A stretch of DNA of 14,664 nt. Source: an uncultured Eubacteriales bacterium (GTDB taxonomy: Bacteria > Bacillota > Clostridia > Oscillospirales > Oscillospiraceae). This document shows positions 13,047 through 14,664 of this stretch, piece after piece. The position numbers were made by a program, and so were the translations under genes. Location: positions 1-14,664 of the forward strand of contig URNZ01000049.1 in assembly GCA_900549405.1 (NCBI GenBank), in the 5' to 3' direction. Under the pieces are notes generated by a model. It was not told the origin of the DNA and made no database searches. It saw nothing but the letters and a program-made list of their open reading frames with translations. Position 1 is the first letter of the stretch; each line of letters starts with the position of its first letter.

Positions 13047-13817
13047 TTACAGAGCCTGCTTCATCTGGCGGACGAACTCCCGCACCGGCTCCACCGCCTG
13101 GCGGCCATGCTGGCCCACCAGCTCCACGATGGCGGAGCCTACGATGACCCCGTCGGCCTTGGCCCCCATGGCGGCGGCCTGCTCCGGGGTAGAGATGCCA
13201 AAGCCGATGGCGCAGGGGACGTTGGGGTTGGCCTGCTTGGCCAGGGCCACCATGGCCCCCACGTCGGTGGTGATCTGGCTGCGCACTCCGGTCACGCCCA
13301 TGGAGGACACGCAGTAGAGGAAGCCCTCCGCCTCCCGGGCGATCTGGGCCACCCGCCCCTCAGAGGTGGGGGCCACCATGGAGATCAGTACCAGCCCGTG
13401 CTCCCGGCAGGGGGCGGCGAACTCTTCCTTCTCCTCAAAGGGCACGTCGGGCAAAATCAGCCCGTCCACCCCCGCCTGGGCGGCCTGGGTGAGAAAGCGC
13501 TCCGTGCCATAGGAGAAGACCACGTTGGCGTAGGTCATAAAGACCAGGGGGACTTGCGTCTGCTCCCGCAGGCGGCGGACCAGGCCGAAGATCAGGTCGG
13601 TGGTCACACCCCCGGCCAGGGCCCGCATGTTGGCCCCCTGGATCACCGGTCCCTCCGCCGTGGGGTCGGAGAAGGGGATGCCCAGCTCGATGAGGTCGGC
13701 TCCCGCCTCCGCCGCCGCCAGCACCAGCTGCTCGGTGGTCTCCAGGTCCGGGTCGCCGCAGGTAAAGAAGGGGATAAACGCCTTCCCCTTGGAAAATGCC
13801 GTTTTGATGCGATTCAT
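13047..13817 (-). CDS. trpA: Tryptophan synthase alpha subunit
   Basis: A 256-residue TIM-barrel enzyme that cleaves indole-3-glycerol phosphate to indole and glyceraldehyde 3-phosphate, passing indole to TrpB. Motifs: [11 protein letters not shown] (14-24), [19 protein letters not shown] (42-60), [20 protein letters not shown], and the phosphate-binding loops GVTGVRS and AIGFGIST. Catalytic Glu44 corresponds to Salmonella Glu49. At the position of Salmonella Asp60 this protein has Glu55 (GAG at 13653-13655), a conservative change I believe is common in Clostridia. Length is close to the usual 260-268 aa. The ATG overlaps the trpB stop by 4 nt (ATGA) and has GAGGAGG seven bases upstream. It is the last gene of the trp operon, ending 13 nt before the convergent terminator. 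Confidence 0.96.
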   Translation of the reverse strand: MNRIKTAFSKGKAFIPFFTCGDPDLETTEQLVLAAAEAGADLIELGIPFSDPTAEGPVIQGANMRALAGGVTTDLIFGLVRRLREQTQVPLVFMTYANVVFSYGTERFLTQAAQAGVDGLILPDVPFEEKEEFAAPCREHGLVLISMVAPTSEGRVAQIAREAEGFLYCVSSMGVTGVRSQITTDVGAMVALAKQANPNVPCAIGFGISTPEQAAAMGAKADGVIVGSAIVELVGQHGRQAVEPVREFVRQMKQAL

Positions 13818-14664
13818 AAAGAGACCTCCTCTCCCCGATACCGGGCAATGGCGGCGCAGTCCTTGTCCCCCCGCCCGGAGATGTTTACCACCATGATCTG
13901 GTCCCGGCCCATGGTCGGGGCCAGCTTCATGGCGTGGGCCACCGCGTGGGCCGACTCGATGGCCGGAATGATGCCCTCCATGCGGCTGGTGTACTCAAAG
14001 GCATTCACCGCCTCGTCATCGGTGACGGGCACATACTCCGCCCGGCCAATGTCGTGGAGCCAGGCGTGCTCCGGCCCGATGCCCGGATAGTCCAGCCCGG
14101 CGGAAATAGAATATACAGGGGCGATCTGCCCATACTGGTCCTGGCAGAAATAGCTCTTCATCCCGTGGAAGATGCCCAGGCGTCCGGTGGCAATAGTCGC
14201 CGCCGTCTCCGCCGTGTCCACGCCGCGCCCCGCCGCCTCGCAGCCGATCAGCCGCACAGAGGGGTCGTCAATGAAGTGATAGAAGGCCCCGATGGCGTTG
14301 GAGCCGCCGCCCACGCAGGCCAGCACCGCGTCGGGCAGTCTGCCCTCCCGCTCCAGCACCTGGGCCTTGATCTCCTTAGAGATCACCGCCTGAAAGTCCC
14401 GCACGATGGTGGGGAAGGGGTGGGGACCCATGACGGAGCCCAGGCAGTAGTGGGTGTCCGCCACCCGGCTGGTCCACTCCCGCATGGCCTCGCTCACCGC
14501 GTCCTTCAGGGTGGCCGTGCCGGTGGTCACGGGGACGACCTTGGCCCCCAGCAGCCGCATTTTATACACGTTCAGCGCCTGGCGGCGGGTGTCCTCCTCC
14601 CCCATGAACACCACGCACTCCATGCCCATCAGGGCGGCGGCGGTGGCGGTGGCCACGCCGTGCT
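13814..14664 (-). CDS. trpB: Tryptophan synthase beta subunit, N-terminus beyond window
   Basis: The C-terminal 283 codons of a TrpB1-type beta subunit; the frame is open to the right edge, where it reads [13 protein letters not shown]. TrpB condenses indole with L-serine using PLP. Visible motifs are the [10 protein letters not shown] cofactor-phosphate loop, GCEAAGRG (the family's Glu350 region), [23 protein letters not shown], and SGRGDKD containing the Ser that contacts the pyridine nitrogen. The Schiff-base lysine (HKxN motif) lies in the missing N-terminal part. A Met at 14656 is internal, not a start. Translationally coupled to trpA. Confidence 0.96.
   Translation of the reverse strand, partial: HGVATATAAALMGMECVVFMGEEDTRRQALNVYKMRLLGAKVVPVTTGTATLKDAVSEAMREWTSRVADTHYCLGSVMGPHPFPTIVRDFQAVISKEIKAQVLEREGRLPDAVLACVGGGSNAIGAFYHFIDDPSVRLIGCEAAGRGVDTAETAATIATGRLGIFHGMKSYFCQDQYGQIAPVYSISAGLDYPGIGPEHAWLHDIGRAEYVPVTDDEAVNAFEYTSRMEGIIPAIESAHAVAHAMKLAPTMGRDQIMVVNISGRGDKDCAAIARYRGEEVSL

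Noticed and set aside
11702..14090. Long frames opposite the kinase-like gene (11702-12985) and trpA/trpB (12921-14090)
   Set aside because: Both cross the convergent terminator and mirror well-supported genes.

Overview
The window looks like chromosomal DNA of a high-GC, endospore-forming Clostridia member, most likely Oscillospiraceae (Flavonifractor / Pseudoflavonifractor / Intestinimonas / Lawsonibacter type). This is an inference from the GC-rich codon use, a sporulation gene (yunB-like), a class A-type RNase P RNA, strong AGGAGG ribosome binding sites and the gene families present. Most of it is ordinary housekeeping DNA. No prophage, insertion sequence, CRISPR array or tRNA is visible.

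Left block (1-6892, all minus strand). Transcription starts at a good sigma-A-type promoter (6931-6959) and passes through murD, which makes peptidoglycan precursor. It may continue through three tandem M42-family metallo-aminopeptidases, a PLP-dependent methionine gamma-lyase/'aluminium resistance' family enzyme, a YunB-type sporulation protein and a VanZ-like membrane protein cut by the left edge. The peptidase genes are tightly packed (one 8-nt overlap, one 12-nt gap). A palindromic REP-like element lies between murD and the peptidases.

Middle block (7083-9358, plus strand). The RNase P RNA gene has its own near-consensus promoter and a strong terminator. It is followed by a secreted lipoprotein with a Cthe_2159-type carbohydrate-binding beta-helix and a long Gly/Gln/Pro/Asp-rich C-terminal linker. 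A hairpin terminator closes this unit and probably also serves the convergent unit to its right.

Accessory islet (9371 to about 10370). A two-gene minus-strand operon encodes a VapD-like (Cas2-fold) small protein and a small unknown partner. They are translationally coupled and driven by a clear promoter. Their base composition is visibly more AT-rich than the neighbours, and the AT/pyrimidine-rich intergenic DNA beside them carries a 9-bp inverted repeat plus a third copy of its core. This is the best candidate for an under-described system: a possible toxin-antitoxin-like or defence-like pair.

Right block. On the plus strand, a strong promoter drives an ion-transporter-superfamily Na+/H+ antiporter-like protein (TTG start) and a cytidylate-kinase-like protein with an unusual ~125-residue N-terminal extension. 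A convergent terminator separates this pair from the minus-strand end of a trp operon: trpA complete, and trpB missing its N-terminal part at the right edge.
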